Positions 1 to 11,888 of a DNA stretch of 64,000 nt are shown in pieces. The DNA lies in assembly GCF_900177815.1 (NCBI RefSeq), contig NZ_FXAZ01000005.1:310001-374000 (forward strand). Reading direction: 5' to 3'. Numbering within the stretch: position 1 is the first letter of the stretch; each line of letters begins with the position of its first letter. A program made the position numbers and the translations under genes. The notes beneath the pieces were generated by a model. The model was not told where the DNA came from, did not search any database, and saw only the letters and a program-made list of their open reading frames with translations. Source of the stretch: Paenibacillus aquistagni. GTDB lineage: Bacteria; Bacillota; Bacilli; Paenibacillales; Paenibacillaceae.

Positions 1-2768
<2,768 letters not shown>

Positions 2769-2807
2769 CGGTCTATCGCTCCTCCTGTCTCGTCATCTAT
2801 GAACGGA

Positions 2808-3587
2808 CTATTCTTGTCCTACTGTTTCGTCTGTGATGCCAAGCTCTTCCTTAACCCAATCATAGCCTTCCGCCTCAAGGCGCTCAGCCAGTTCAGGTCC
2901 GCCAGACTTCACAATTCGTCCTTGCATCATAACGTGAACGAAATCAGGCTTCACATAGTTCAACAAGCGTTGGTAGTGCGTAATGATCAAGAAACCGCGA
3001 TCTTCGCTTCTCATCTCGTTAACGCCATTTGCCACGATCTTCAATGCATCGATATCAAGACCAGAATCAATCTCGTCCAATACAACGATCTTAGGATCAA
3101 TCATCATCATTTGAAGAATCTCGTTACGCTTCTTCTCACCGCCGGAGAAGCCTTCGTTAAGATAACGATGAGCAAACTCTTCATTCATATCAAGAGCTTT
3201 CATCTTGCTTTCCATCTGACGAATAAACTTGATCAAGGAAATCTCGTTGCCTTCACCGCGGCGAGCGTTGATCGCGCTGCGAAGGAAATCAGAGTTGGTT
3301 ACACCTGCAATCTCGCTTGGATATTGCATAGCTAGGAACAGACCTGCGCGAGCACGCTCGTCTACTTCCATTTCAAGCAAATCTTCGCCGTCCAATGTGA
3401 CCGTTCCATCTGTCACTTCATATTTAGGATGCCCCATCAATGCGGAAGCAAGTGTACTTTTACCTGTTCCGTTTGGCCCCATGATCGCGTGGATTTCTCC
3501 ACCTTTCATGCTCAGGTTAATGCCTTTAAGAATCTCTTTACCCTCAATAGTCGCCTTGAGACCATTAATGACGAATTCAGTTGCCAT
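2808..3587 (-). CDS. sufC: SufC, Fe-S assembly ATPase
   Basis: ABC-type ATPase of the SufBCD complex, 259 residues. Walker A 'GPNGTGKST' is at about residues 37-45, the signature is '[11 protein letters not shown]', and Walker B is '[12 protein letters not shown]', all typical of SufC. The reading frame is open eight codons further upstream. I start at the ATG giving [10 protein letters not shown] because GGAGGT lies nine bases before it and runs through the upstream codons. It is the first gene of the suf operon and has a clear sigma-A promoter about 110 bases upstream. Confidence 0.96.
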   Translation of the reverse strand: MATEFVINGLKATIEGKEILKGINLSMKGGEIHAIMGPNGTGKSTLASALMGHPKYEVTDGTVTLDGEDLLEMEVDERARAGLFLAMQYPSEIAGVTNSDFLRSAINARRGEGNEISLIKFIRQMESKMKALDMNEEFAHRYLNEGFSGGEKKRNEILQMMMIDPKIVVLDEIDSGLDIDALKIVANGVNEMRSEDRGFLIITHYQRLLNYVKPDFVHVMMQGRIVKSGGPELAERLEAEGYDWVKEELGITDETVGQE

Positions 3588-3697
3588 GTGCGCTGTACCT
3601 CCAAATATCATGGTATATTCTTAAACATCGTGGTGAATTGATTCATGAGAAATCACAAATCACAATGGATTTCTATAAAATTTATCACATAGTAGTT

Positions 3698-3726
3698 ATT
3701 ATAAAGTGATTCTCACTGATTCTCAA
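3698..3726 (-). promoter_or_regulatory. suf operon sigma-A promoter
   Basis: On the minus strand TTGAGA (3721-3726) and a perfect TATAAT (3698-3703) are separated by 17 bases. The leader to sufC is about 105 bases. This is the best promoter match upstream of the operon. Confidence 0.75.
3707..3725 (-). promoter_or_regulatory. Direct repeat inside suf promoter, possible Fur/PerR-type operator
   Basis: Two exact copies of TGAGAATCA (minus strand) separated by one base occupy the spacer and touch the -35 element of the suf promoter. The half-site resembles Fur-family elements. A bound protein here would block RNA polymerase. Fur control is inferred only from similarity. Confidence 0.45.
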
Positions 3727-3881
3727 TACAATTTTAAAGCTTCGGTCTACGCTTTTCAACTTTTACGGGCTTTTTTCGTTATGTTGACAATGTTTTTCAC
3801 AATAATTCGAGGTTTCATTTTCCTATTTTCATAGAAGCTTAAAATTTGAATATTTTTAGAACAATAAAATGCTTTATCGCT

Positions 3882-3900
3882 AATGATCATTATTCTCATT
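3882..3900 (-). promoter_or_regulatory. Fur/PerR-like box between dps and sufC
   Basis: AATGAGAATAATGATCATT on the minus strand matches the 19-base Fur consensus at 12 of 19 positions by eye. It lies about 295 bases upstream of sufC and just past the dps terminator. Its target promoter is not clear. Confidence 0.35.
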
Positions 3901-3910
3901 TCTAAATCAA

Positions 3911-3943
3911 AGGAAAAGCGCACCCCTAAGAAAGGATGCGCTT
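3911..3943 (-). terminator. dps terminator
   Basis: AAGCGCA/TGCGCTT stem followed on the minus strand by TTTTCC. It lies about 20 bases past the dps stop. Confidence 0.75.
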
Positions 3944-3962
3944 GCTGCGTTTCACTTTGAAC

Positions 3963-4403
3963 TTAGCCCAAGAATGCTTCAAGCATCCATACATGCTTTT
4001 CATATTCGGACTTGATGCCCAAGAATACATCGCTTGTGCCCTCGTCGCCTTGTTCTTGCGCTGCTTCCATGATCGCTTCAAATTCCTTAATGAGCTGCTT
4101 GAAGTCAGCTGCCAAGTTTTTAACCATGGTGTCAGCAGAATCAGAAGCATTGCCCTCTTGAAGCGTAGTATGCTCCAAGTATTCTTTCATTGTCGCATAA
4201 GGCTTGCCGCCAATGGTGAGCAAGCGCTCTGCCACTTCGTCCATATTTTCTGTTACTTCATTGTAGAATTCTTCGAATTTTTCATGAAGGGTAAAGAACA
4301 TATGGCCTTTAACATACCAGTGGTAATTATGCAATTTCACATAAAATACGTTCAGGTTTGCTACTTGTTGGTTAACGAGCTCTTGCAATGTGTTTGTTTT
4401 CAT
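3963..4403 (-). CDS. dps: Dps-family ferritin-like DNA-protecting protein
   Basis: 146 residues. The ferroxidase-site pattern of Dps (also called MrgA) is present: 'NYHWYVKGHMFFTLHEKFEE' supplies the conserved His, His and Glu residues. Dps dodecamers oxidise and store iron with peroxide and protect DNA in stress. The start is the ATG giving MKTNTLQELV because GGAGGT stands seven bases before it; upstream in-frame ATGs lie in or before that site. It is a single-gene unit with its own promoter, a near-perfect PerR box over the -10, and a terminator. By analogy with B. subtilis mrgA, peroxide induction through PerR is expected. Confidence 0.95.
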   Translation of the reverse strand: MKTNTLQELVNQQVANLNVFYVKLHNYHWYVKGHMFFTLHEKFEEFYNEVTENMDEVAERLLTIGGKPYATMKEYLEHTTLQEGNASDSADTMVKNLAADFKQLIKEFEAIMEAAQEQGDEGTSDVFLGIKSEYEKHVWMLEAFLG

Positions 4404-4458
4404 AATTGTTACCTCCATCATCAATCACCCTTGTCAATTGATTTTATTAATTCCTTGT

Positions 4459-4473
4459 TGATAATAATTCTAA
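4459..4473 (-). promoter_or_regulatory. PerR box over the dps promoter
   Basis: TTAGAATTATTATCA on the minus strand differs from the PerR consensus TTATAATNATTATAA at two positions. It overlaps the -10 hexamer of the dps promoter, the expected place for a repressor. Confidence 0.75.
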
Positions 4474-4495
4474 TCTAAAAGCAATTATCATGCAA
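4467..4495 (-). promoter_or_regulatory. dps promoter
   Basis: TTGCAT (4490-4495) and TAGAAT (4467-4472) on the minus strand, with a 17-base spacer. Confidence 0.7.
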
Positions 4496-4808
4496 CTATT
4501 TTTCTTATATTTTTGTCAGTAAAATCTTCCATTACTTTTAGATTGAATCCAGGCCAACCTTATGATTGCCCATCCAACTGCTTGTCCATGATTCCTATCA
4601 TTGCACCATATAATTGGAACTTTTCCAATGATATACCGCACTATGAAATAGTTACCCGTCCTCATTGAAAATGAATCAAGCAATTTTTTCAGCATTTTTG
4701 CAAAGAAAGTATTTTAATAGCCAAAAAAATCCTATATACTAATTCGCAAAACCTTTTTACCAATTCTAACCTAACATCAATGATTTAATGAGAGGAGTGC
4801 TTGCGCTC
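4496..4808. other. AT-rich intergenic region between dps and mtnK
   Basis: I looked for the S-box (SAM-I) riboswitch that precedes mtnK in B. subtilis and could not find its conserved core. A possible -10 TATACT for mtnK is at 4735-4740, with only a weak -35 upstream. No gene is visible. Confidence 0.4.
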
Positions 4809-6047
4809 ATGTCCGAATCAGCTTATCGTCCTCTAAGCAATGATGATGCAATTGCCATTGCTCGCGATATAACGGACTTGTTTGACTCGAATGACAATCT
4901 GCTATGTGAAGAAATAGGCGATGGCAACTTGAACTTCGTATTTCGAGTCTACAGTGTTCCTGAACAGGGAGTACCAACCAAAAGTATTATTATCAAACAA
5001 GCACTTCCTTATGCAAAGGTCGTAGGGGAATCGTGGCCGCTGTCACTAGATCGCGCACGCATTGAGCATGAAGCCTTGACCATCCAAGGCAGGCTCGTTC
5101 CAGACCTTGTCCCTCAAGTATATGCCTATCATAAGGATATGGCTTACACGATTATGGAAGATTTAAGCGATCATACTATTATGCGAAAAGGACTTATCGA
5201 GGGCAATCAATATGCTGCTTTCGCTGATCATATCTCTCGTTTCCTAGCGAATACGTTGTTCTACACCTCTGATCTTGGCATGAATCAGCAGGACAAGAAA
5301 CGGCAGGTTGAACGCTTTATTAATCCTGATCTATGCAAGATTACGGAGGACCTCATCTTTGACGATCCTTATACGGTATCAGACAACAACAACATCAATC
5401 CAGCGATCATGGATGAGCATGAGAAACTGTGTCAAGATGCCTCGCTGCATGTTGAGGTCATGCTGCTAAGAGAGAAGTTCCTTACGCAGTCTCAGGCCCT
5501 TCTGCATGGTGATTTGCACACAGGCAGCATTTTTATTACAGAGGCGTCCACCAAGGTTATTGATCCTGAATTTGCATACTACGGCCCTATGGGATTTGAT
5601 ATTGGCGCTGTGTTTGCGAATCTGCTGCTGAATGCAGCATCCCATGAGCATTGGACAAAGGATCACAGCAAGCGCGACGCTAAGCGGGATTACCTTATTC
5701 AGACCATCAAGGAGATCTGGAACTTATTCCACGACCGATTCCTGCAATTATGGCATTCAAACGGTGTTGATCGCTTATCCTTCAACCCCGCTTATCAGGA
5801 GATTTATATGAAGCGCGTCCTTCAAGATGCAGCAGGATATGCGGGCTGCAAAGTCATTCGTCGAGTCGTTGGTCTCTCCCATGTCGCGGATATCGATACG
5901 ATTGCGGATGCTGCAGCCAAGGAACGAGCTGAACGGCTGGCGCTTGCGATCGGGACTGCGATGGTCAAAAGAAACCGAGAGATTCAACACATTGATGAGT
6001 TAATAGACATATGCCAATCTGCATTCAAAGGAGTACACACTTCATGA
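4809..6047 (+). CDS. mtnK: MtnK, 5-methylthioribose kinase
   Basis: 412 residues from the chosen start (MSESAYRPL). It phosphorylates methylthioribose at C1 with ATP, the entry step of the methionine salvage pathway for recycling 5'-methylthioadenosine. Kinase-like motifs are visible: '[16 protein letters not shown]' near the N-terminus, the catalytic loop '[12 protein letters not shown]', and the metal-binding '[15 protein letters not shown]'. The frame is open from an ATG seven codons earlier, but GAGAGGAG overlaps that codon and lies about 11 bases before the ATG used here. The stop overlaps mtnA as ATGA. Confidence 0.95.
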   Translation: MSESAYRPLSNDDAIAIARDITDLFDSNDNLLCEEIGDGNLNFVFRVYSVPEQGVPTKSIIIKQALPYAKVVGESWPLSLDRARIEHEALTIQGRLVPDLVPQVYAYHKDMAYTIMEDLSDHTIMRKGLIEGNQYAAFADHISRFLANTLFYTSDLGMNQQDKKRQVERFINPDLCKITEDLIFDDPYTVSDNNNINPAIMDEHEKLCQDASLHVEVMLLREKFLTQSQALLHGDLHTGSIFITEASTKVIDPEFAYYGPMGFDIGAVFANLLLNAASHEHWTKDHSKRDAKRDYLIQTIKEIWNLFHDRFLQLWHSNGVDRLSFNPAYQEIYMKRVLQDAAGYAGCKVIRRVVGLSHVADIDTIADAAAKERAERLALAIGTAMVKRNREIQHIDELIDICQSAFKGVHTS

Positions 6048-7132
6048 CACAACAACTAGATCAACATACAAGCACGCTTGTATCTGTTCGCTGGCACGAA
6101 GATACGCTTGAACTTCTAGATCAGCGCGTTCTCCCAGGACAAATCGACTACTTGAAGTTAACCGAGGTGCTTCATGTATGGCATGGCATTCATGATCTCG
6201 TCGTGCGCGGCGCGCCTGCGATTGGGATTGCCGCGGCCTATGGCGTTGTGCTCGGCACCTTGAACAAGCAGTATGCCGATCGCAATCAGTGGCTGAATCA
6301 AGTCATCACAGATGCGGAGTACTTGGCCACCGCCCGCCCAACAGCGGTCAATCTGTTTTGGGCGTTGGATCGAATGAAGCTAAAAGCCAAGGCGCTTGCT
6401 GAGAGCACATGTCCTATCCATGATCTTAGCGCCGAACTTCTATTAGAAGCAAAAGCGATTCATCTTGAAGATGAGGAAGTATGCCGGAGCATTGGTGAAC
6501 ATGCATTAGGCCTTTTCCATGATGGCATGGGCGTACTCACGCACTGCAACGCAGGAGGCTTGGCTACCGCGCGTTATGGAACCGCTCTGGCTCCCATGTA
6601 TTTGGCCAAGGAACGCGGCATAAATTTGAAGGTATATGCGGACGAGACAAGACCTGTGCTGCAAGGCGCGCGACTTACCGCATTCGAGCTTCAACAAGCC
6701 GGCGTTGATGTGACGCTGATATGTGACAATATGGCTGCGATGGTGATGCAAAAAGGACTTGTTCAGGCTGTTATCGTTGGAACAGACCGAGTTGCAGCCA
6801 ATGGTGATGTGGCTAATAAGATCGGCACCTACGGATTAGCAGTGCTTGCTAAGGCGCATAACATTCCGTTCTATGTCGCATGCCCGGTATCCACCATTGA
6901 TATGGATACGCCGAACGGAGAGCTTATTCCCATCGAAGAAAGACATGAAAGTGAGATTACGGAAGCATTCGGAACAAGAACAGCGCCATCAGGCATAAAA
7001 GTCTATAACCCCGCGTTCGATGTGACACCGAACGATTACGTGACTGCGATCATTACGGAACATGGCATCTTGAAGCCGCCTTTCCATATCTCGCTTAAGG
7101 AACTTACGACCAAGCTTCAACACAAGCCGTAA
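6044..7132 (+). CDS. mtnA: MtnA, methylthioribose-1-phosphate isomerase
   Basis: 362 residues, eIF2B-like fold family. It converts methylthioribose-1-phosphate to methylthioribulose-1-phosphate. The catalytic pair is visible: Cys at about 168 in '[11 protein letters not shown]' and Asp at about 247 in '[18 protein letters not shown]'. The N-terminal '[14 protein letters not shown]' is also a family hallmark. The ATG follows an AAAGGAG site and overlaps the mtnK stop by four bases, so MtnK and MtnA are translationally coupled and act in sequence. Later salvage genes (mtnW/X/B/D) are not in the window. Confidence 0.96.
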   Translation: MTQQLDQHTSTLVSVRWHEDTLELLDQRVLPGQIDYLKLTEVLHVWHGIHDLVVRGAPAIGIAAAYGVVLGTLNKQYADRNQWLNQVITDAEYLATARPTAVNLFWALDRMKLKAKALAESTCPIHDLSAELLLEAKAIHLEDEEVCRSIGEHALGLFHDGMGVLTHCNAGGLATARYGTALAPMYLAKERGINLKVYADETRPVLQGARLTAFELQQAGVDVTLICDNMAAMVMQKGLVQAVIVGTDRVAANGDVANKIGTYGLAVLAKAHNIPFYVACPVSTIDMDTPNGELIPIEERHESEITEAFGTRTAPSGIKVYNPAFDVTPNDYVTAIITEHGILKPPFHISLKELTTKLQHKP

Positions 7133-7278
7133 CCAGCCAACTGCTGCTGGACAAGCCACCAGAAGCTAATCAATCGGATAGGAATGAGTTGGATGAAGCT
7201 TGATTCACTGTGACACGATATGCTCGGTAGTCCTGCTTATCCCTCTTCTTGCTGAAGAACATTCCTTCTCATAGAGAC

Positions 7279-7321
7279 AGAAGCAAAGACAGCTTCCTTG
7301 ATGGATGCTGTCTTTGCTTCT
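7279..7321. terminator. Long hairpin between convergent mtnA and yunC
   Basis: A perfect 15-base-pair stem (7279-7293 with 7307-7321) with a 13-base loop between two converging genes. Neither side has a clear U-tract, so factor-independent termination would be inefficient. Confidence 0.5.
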
Positions 7322-7351
7322 GATTAATGAATGTGCCAGCGACCTTTGCTG

Positions 7352-7654
7352 CTACAGCATTTTAAGGAGCGCTTCTCTTCCCGTCGTCCCCGCTTCGATT
7401 CCTAAGCGCTCCGCTTCAATCGTTACAGACTCAAGCGGAGCTTCCAGCAGCTGATCCAAAGTACGAACACCAACGGCTCTACCAGCAATAATGCCGCGAT
7501 CATGAAGCTTCGCATTCAGCAAGCCGACATCGAGTGCACCACACATAATATATCCACGATCCGTTGTTATCGCTAAGAGCGTCGTCTTGGGAAGCAGTAC
7601 CTCCACTCCAATTACGGTATGGCCTTCTATCGTGATAGGGACAACTGTAACCAA
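7352..7654 (-). CDS. yunC: YunC-like DUF1805 protein
   Basis: 100 residues from a TTG start, family DUF1805. The core 'DRGYIMCGALDVGLLN' and 'GIIAGRAVGVRTLDQLLEAPLESVT' (in two pieces) is the family hallmark. Function is unknown; B. subtilis YunC is a small alpha/beta protein of known fold. An ATG lies ten codons upstream, but GAAGGAGGT sits inside that stretch, seven bases before the TTG. The protein from the TTG starts (M)VTVVPITIEG, which matches the family N-terminus, so the ribosome binding site decides the start. Confidence 0.88.
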   Translation of the reverse strand: MVTVVPITIEGHTVIGVEVLLPKTTLLAITTDRGYIMCGALDVGLLNAKLHDRGIIAGRAVGVRTLDQLLEAPLESVTIEAERLGIEAGTTGREALLKML

Positions 7655-7836
7655 GCTAGCTACCTCCTTCGTTGACATTGACATATTACCTTATGCACAA
7701 ATCACAAATTGGTGTATCTCAATAATTGGATAACATTTTGTCCATATTTAGTTCTATGGGACTATTAATTGTCAAACATATTTCATAATATAATAGGTAT
7801 TAATACTTACAAATGGCGCTGGAGGTAACAGGATAC

Positions 7837-8310
7837 ATGTCCAACTCACAACCCAACAATCAAGGGTCTGCTTTCAAATTCAACATCGATGTTTTGGTCA
7901 GAGGAAGCTCCAATGCCGAGGTGAAGAAGAAGTTGCTCCAATTGCTTGGTGATCCAGACATATTAGACATTCAAATTAACGCGCGTGCAGAGCAAAAGGA
8001 TTACAATGCAGGTTCCGTTCAGCATGTTGAACCCCCTCACTTGCAAAGCCAGCAACCAAAAGCGGTTCGAGCAGAGCACGAGCGCTCCTCCTCAGAGTCC
8101 ATTGAGATCGAGATTAAAAAGTACATTTCCCATCGTACACTAGTTCGGCTAGAAGTAAACAAGGCCAAAGGTGTGCGATTGAGCATGCCTGTTCGCATAT
8201 TGAATTACGATGCTTCCAATATGCTCTTGAATGTGTATCATGACGATGAGAAATCCGTATATGCCTTTCACCTGTATGAAATTGAAAACATGACGCCTTA
8301 TTCGAAATAA
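7837..8310 (+). CDS. Conserved hypothetical protein
   Basis: 157 residues; I do not recognise a named family. GGAGGT lies ten bases before the chosen ATG (MSNSQPNNQG), and the upstream in-frame ATG precedes that site. There is no signal peptide or membrane segment, so it is probably cytosolic. Residues 1-60 look like one folded unit ('FKFNIDVLVRGSSNAEVKKK'), a charged linker follows, and the last 60 residues form a second beta-rich unit ending 'VYAFHLYEIENMTPYSK'. It is a single-gene unit closed by a good terminator. Function is not inferred. Confidence 0.75.
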   Translation: MSNSQPNNQGSAFKFNIDVLVRGSSNAEVKKKLLQLLGDPDILDIQINARAEQKDYNAGSVQHVEPPHLQSQQPKAVRAEHERSSSESIEIEIKKYISHRTLVRLEVNKAKGVRLSMPVRILNYDASNMLLNVYHDDEKSVYAFHLYEIENMTPYSK

Positions 8311-8358
8311 CTCATCTGTCATTGTGATTAAACACACAAGCATCCCCAAGAAAACAAT

Positions 8359-8400
8359 AAGCCGCAAAAGGACGGGTCATCCATTCTGCGGCTTTATTTT
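8359..8400 (+). terminator. Terminator, probably two-way
   Basis: AAGCCGCA/TGCGGCTT stem followed by TATTTT on the plus strand. The minus side is also U-rich and could serve the EAL gene that ends at 8445. Confidence 0.7.
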
Positions 8401-8444
8401 CTGTGTTTGATTATATAGAGAACCAGCAACCCAATATGCCAAGC

Positions 8445-10106
8445 TTATGCGATCTGCCGTCTTAGCATGCGTTCGAAGGACGGCCCCGGAATAGGCGGAC
8501 TAAAGAAGTAGCCTTGGATCTCATCACAGGCGTGATGCTGCAAAAATTGCAGCTGCTCCACGGTCTCTACGCCTTCTGCAATCACTTGCAGATTCATCTG
8601 ATGACCTAGCGCAATAATGGCTGATACGATAGCCGCATCATTCGGATCCTGCTTCAGATCTCGAACGAAGGATTGATCAATCTTAAGGCGATTGATGGGG
8701 AAGCTCTTCAGATAATGAAGCGAACTGTACCCGGTTCCAAAGTCATCAATGCTGATGGCAACACCCAGCTTTTTCAGCTCATTCAAAACATGTCTAGCCC
8801 TCGTCACATCCAGCGTCATCGTTTCCGTAATCTCAAGATCCAAATACTGTGCTTGAAGTCCGGTTCGCTGAAGCACCTGCTTCACCGTATGAGGAAAGTT
8901 CGAGCGCTCGAATTGTCGCACGGACAAATTCACCGATACCGGAATCGGAGGCAAACCTTCACTCTGCCATTTTTTATTCTGGTTGCAGGCTTCTTCAAGC
9001 ACCCACTCCCCTAGCGAAACAATAAAGCCATTCTCCTCTGCTAGAGGGATAAATTCCGCAGGCGACACCATCCCGCGCAAGGGATGATTCCAACGTACCA
9101 GCGCTTCAACTCCAGTAATACGATTATCCATGTCTACCTGTGGCTGATAATACAGTTGAAACTGTCCTTCAATCAGTGCTTGACGCATCTCATGCTCAAG
9201 CGTAATCTGACGAAGGGTGTGGTTCTCCATCTCTGGAGAGTAGAACAAGTATCCACTGATCTTGCTCTTCTTAAGCCGCGAGAGAGCAAGCTCGGCTTGC
9301 TGCAGCAGCATGTACGGACTATTGCCGTTCACACTGTTCACTCTTGCGACAACCGCAATGCTCATCGTCAGATGAATCGGCACATCCCGAATATAAAACG
9401 GCTCTTCCATGCAGGCAAGAAAGCTTTCCACCTGACGAACAAGCTGTTCTTCCGATTCAAATCCCGTAACCAGACTCGCAAACTTGTCTCCTTGCATACG
9501 AGCCACAATATCCTGGCCATTCGTAGCGCGAACAAGCCTTGCAGCGATCTGCATGAGCAGCATGTCACCAACGTCTGGGCCGAAGGTTTCGTTAATTCGC
9601 TTAAAACGATCAAGGTCCATGAGTAGAAGTGCAGTCTCTTGATCCTCACGTAAAGATTCTTTGACAGCATCCTCAAGCCGCTTCATGAACATGCTTCGAT
9701 TAGGAAGACCTGTTATATCATCATAGAACGAAAGATAATTCAAATTCTCGGTGATATGCCGATTGGGGTAGGCATCCTGCAAGCAGACCAGAATCTCCTC
9801 CGCTCTTCCTTTGATAGGAATGAGATGAATCAGCCATTCTCTCTGATAACCACGCTCACCTGCTCCTGCTAAAGTGAGCTGCTGCTCGACCTGAGCATAA
9901 GCAACATTCTTTGCTTCCTCAAGCAATTGACCAGATTCAAGTTCAAGCAGTTCATGAAGAAGGATGGGCTCTTCAGAAGCTACCCCCATCTCTTTGCGGA
10001 AAGATCGATTTGAACATCTTACCGTTCCGTCAAGCAGCATGCAAGCTGCTGCAATGGGCAACCGTTCGAACACCCCATTGTCCGTATTTCCCGTGTCATG
10101 AAGCAT
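8445..10106 (-). CDS. Cyclic-di-GMP phosphodiesterase with degenerate GGDEF domain
   Basis: 553 residues with three parts: a short PAS-like N-terminal region (about 1-115), a GGDEF domain (about 125-290) and an EAL domain (about 305-550). The GGDEF active-site motif reads QGDKF ('ARMQGDKFASL'), so cyclase activity is unlikely. The EAL residues look intact: 'GVEALVRWNHP', 'VSVNLSVRQF', 'LEITETMT', 'SIDDFGTGYSSL', 'LKIDQSF' and 'IAEGVET'. The protein most likely degrades c-di-GMP, with the GGDEF domain as a regulatory, perhaps GTP-sensing, module. There is no membrane segment. GGGAGG stands nine bases before the ATG. Confidence 0.92.
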   Translation of the reverse strand: MLHDTGNTDNGVFERLPIAAACMLLDGTVRCSNRSFRKEMGVASEEPILLHELLELESGQLLEEAKNVAYAQVEQQLTLAGAGERGYQREWLIHLIPIKGRAEEILVCLQDAYPNRHITENLNYLSFYDDITGLPNRSMFMKRLEDAVKESLREDQETALLLMDLDRFKRINETFGPDVGDMLLMQIAARLVRATNGQDIVARMQGDKFASLVTGFESEEQLVRQVESFLACMEEPFYIRDVPIHLTMSIAVVARVNSVNGNSPYMLLQQAELALSRLKKSKISGYLFYSPEMENHTLRQITLEHEMRQALIEGQFQLYYQPQVDMDNRITGVEALVRWNHPLRGMVSPAEFIPLAEENGFIVSLGEWVLEEACNQNKKWQSEGLPPIPVSVNLSVRQFERSNFPHTVKQVLQRTGLQAQYLDLEITETMTLDVTRARHVLNELKKLGVAISIDDFGTGYSSLHYLKSFPINRLKIDQSFVRDLKQDPNDAAIVSAIIALGHQMNLQVIAEGVETVEQLQFLQHHACDEIQGYFFSPPIPGPSFERMLRRQIA

Positions 10107-10145
10107 GAGGTTAGTCCTCCCATAATCGAACTTCCAACTTCTCTG

Positions 10146-10523
10146 TTAGGAGCGCACGCTGCGTGCTGCCAGAAACAGCATGATCCAGCCTAAAATGAAC
10201 GCCACGCCGCCAATTGGCGTTATAGCCCCAAGTACTCCGATGCCGGATAGACAGAGTATATACAAGCTTCCTGAAAATATTAATGTACCGGCCCACAAGA
10301 GTCGAAGCGACCATAATACTTTCTTTAACTCCTGAAGTTTATCGGCAAACAAGGCGATAATGATTAACGCTACGGCATGGATCATATGGTATTGCACCGC
10401 TGTCTCCCATGTCGCCAGTCGTTCAGGAGTAAGATGTGATTCCAAAATATGCGCGCCAAAAGCACCCAGCGCAACGGCAGCTGCCATACTCAAACTGCCA
10501 ATCCTAATATACCGACGCAACAT
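10146..10523 (-). CDS. DUF423 small membrane protein (YwdK-like)
   Basis: 125 residues, DUF423 family, with four predicted membrane helices. The family hallmark near the N-terminus is 'ALGAFGAHILE', and 'TPIGGVAFILGWIMLFLAA' is near the C-terminus. Function is unknown. I start at the ATG giving MLRRYIRIG, because GGAGGT lies seven bases before it; the in-frame GTG three codons upstream overlaps that site. It lies 40 bases upstream of the EAL gene on the same strand and may be co-transcribed with it. Confidence 0.9.
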   Translation of the reverse strand: MLRRYIRIGSLSMAAAVALGAFGAHILESHLTPERLATWETAVQYHMIHAVALIIIALFADKLQELKKVLWSLRLLWAGTLIFSGSLYILCLSGIGVLGAITPIGGVAFILGWIMLFLAARSVRS

Positions 10524-10654
10524 GCTGTCCACCTCCTGTTGATCATCGACAAAATTTTACGTATGCTCGGTATTATCTTATATGAAACTTTGTTCATTTT
10601 CCACATATTCTTATGTGTTCATTTCTAACTTTCTCCAAAAAATGGTCATTACAT

Positions 10655-10710
10655 GAACAAATAGCCTCGCCGGCATCTCCATTCACAGGTTCATGCCATG
10701 ACGAGGCTTG
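10655..10710 (-). terminator. Terminator of the Gfo/Idh/MocA gene
   Basis: AGCCTCG/CGAGGCT stem with a long loop, followed on the minus strand by TATTTGTT. Confidence 0.55.
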
Positions 10711-10760
10711 CTTCATTCACACAGATACCGCCCTAATGAAATCATTCTATCCAGCCGATC

Positions 10761-11693
10761 TTACAGCTTTGTTAGCCGTTCAATAAGCGCATGGGTTTCC
10801 CATACACGCTCACCCGTAATCAAACATTCATCTGGCGCATCAAGGGATTGAATAAAGTGATCGATAATCCCTTCAAAACCTCTCCGTTTGCTAATCGAAT
10901 CCCAGCTGCCAAAAGACAATGTCTGCTCTCCGCTCTCCCTGTCAGAAGCAGTGCCCTGCTCCAGATTTCTTACCTCGAACGACCTTCCGCCACCATGCAG
11001 TTCTACCCGCTCCATATCCTTGCCAGCCTGACGATTCATGCTGAACATCCCTAATCGGCGGTCAAACTGAAGCGTTCCCGTCGCGTGAACAAGCCGACCA
11101 CCCTCATCTTGCTCATGCAGCATAGAGGTCACTTCATAGGATGAAGCTCCCATCCAGAGCAGGAGATCAATAATATGGATGAGATCGTCATAATAGGTTT
11201 CTTTCATGATTAAAGCCTGCTTGCGTGTTCGATGCTTCTCTGCGATTAGCAGATCAAACCCTCCGGCGTCTTCCATCCAGCGCTTCGCTTCCATATACAG
11301 TGGCGCAAACCGGCGGTTAAAGCCTACCGCAAGCAGGCGATCGGCTCGATTAGCCGCCTCAATCATTCGAGCTGAGGCCTCTATGTCATAAGACAAGGGC
11401 TTGTCAACATAGACATGAAGCCCACGTTCTAGGCAGCGAAGCACAACATCCTCATGCGTTTCCGTGGGTGTATGTACAAATACCGCATCAAGTGATGATT
11501 GAAGCATGTCATCGATATTCGTGAATCTTTTATCAACACGGTAACGCTCGCCTATTTCCTGAACGCTTGTCTTCGTCCTTGCTGCAATTGCCGCAAGCTC
11601 AATATGGGGGTGTGAAGCCAGCACCGGCAAATAAGCTTTTTTCGCAATATCGCCAAGTCCAATAATCCCAATCCTCTTCTTCAACTTCTCCAC
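10761..11693 (-). CDS. Gfo/Idh/MocA family NAD(P)-dependent dehydrogenase
   Basis: 310 residues. The N-terminal Rossmann fold shows 'IGIIGLGDIAKKAYLPVL'. The family motif 'GLHVYVDKPLSYDIEASARM' carries the conserved Lys-Pro pair (EKP-like, here DKP), and 'LLAVGFNRRFAPLY' follows. The C-terminal half is the substrate domain. Members oxidise or reduce sugars, inositols and related polyols; the substrate cannot be read from sequence. The start is a GTG with a modest GGAG-like site, and a TTG four codons later is possible. It appears to be a single-gene unit. Confidence 0.88.
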   Translation of the reverse strand: MEKLKKRIGIIGLGDIAKKAYLPVLASHPHIELAAIAARTKTSVQEIGERYRVDKRFTNIDDMLQSSLDAVFVHTPTETHEDVVLRCLERGLHVYVDKPLSYDIEASARMIEAANRADRLLAVGFNRRFAPLYMEAKRWMEDAGGFDLLIAEKHRTRKQALIMKETYYDDLIHIIDLLLWMGASSYEVTSMLHEQDEGGRLVHATGTLQFDRRLGMFSMNRQAGKDMERVELHGGGRSFEVRNLEQGTASDRESGEQTLSFGSWDSISKRRGFEGIIDHFIQSLDAPDECLITGERVWETHALIERLTKL

Positions 11694-11844
11694 TCCATTC
11701 TACTGCTATCTTTCTCCCAGTATACACCACACCTTCTGCTTTCGAGAATCCAGGTAGATTGCATCCCCTATTGGTTTATTCGTTTAGACGCACGGCAAGT
11801 TCAGCACCGAACCTTATTGGATACGATTACCGCTGACGATTTCC

Positions 11845-11873
11845 TTGACGCATGACACCCTGTCATATATAGT
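11845..11873 (+). promoter_or_regulatory. Promoter of the ABC fusion/TetR operon
   Basis: TTGACG (11845-11850) and TATAGT (11868-11873) with a 17-base spacer. The spacer contains the first operator palindrome. Confidence 0.75.
11852..11866. promoter_or_regulatory. Operator palindrome 1, probably for the linked TetR protein
   Basis: ATGACA-CCC-TGTCAT, a perfect inverted repeat lying wholly between the -35 and -10 elements. A near-identical copy lies 36 bases downstream. Confidence 0.65.
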
Positions 11874-11888
11874 AATAACAACATAATA

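Noticed and set aside
4496-4808. SAM riboswitch before mtnK
   Set aside because: Expected from B. subtilis but the conserved core could not be found by eye; not called.
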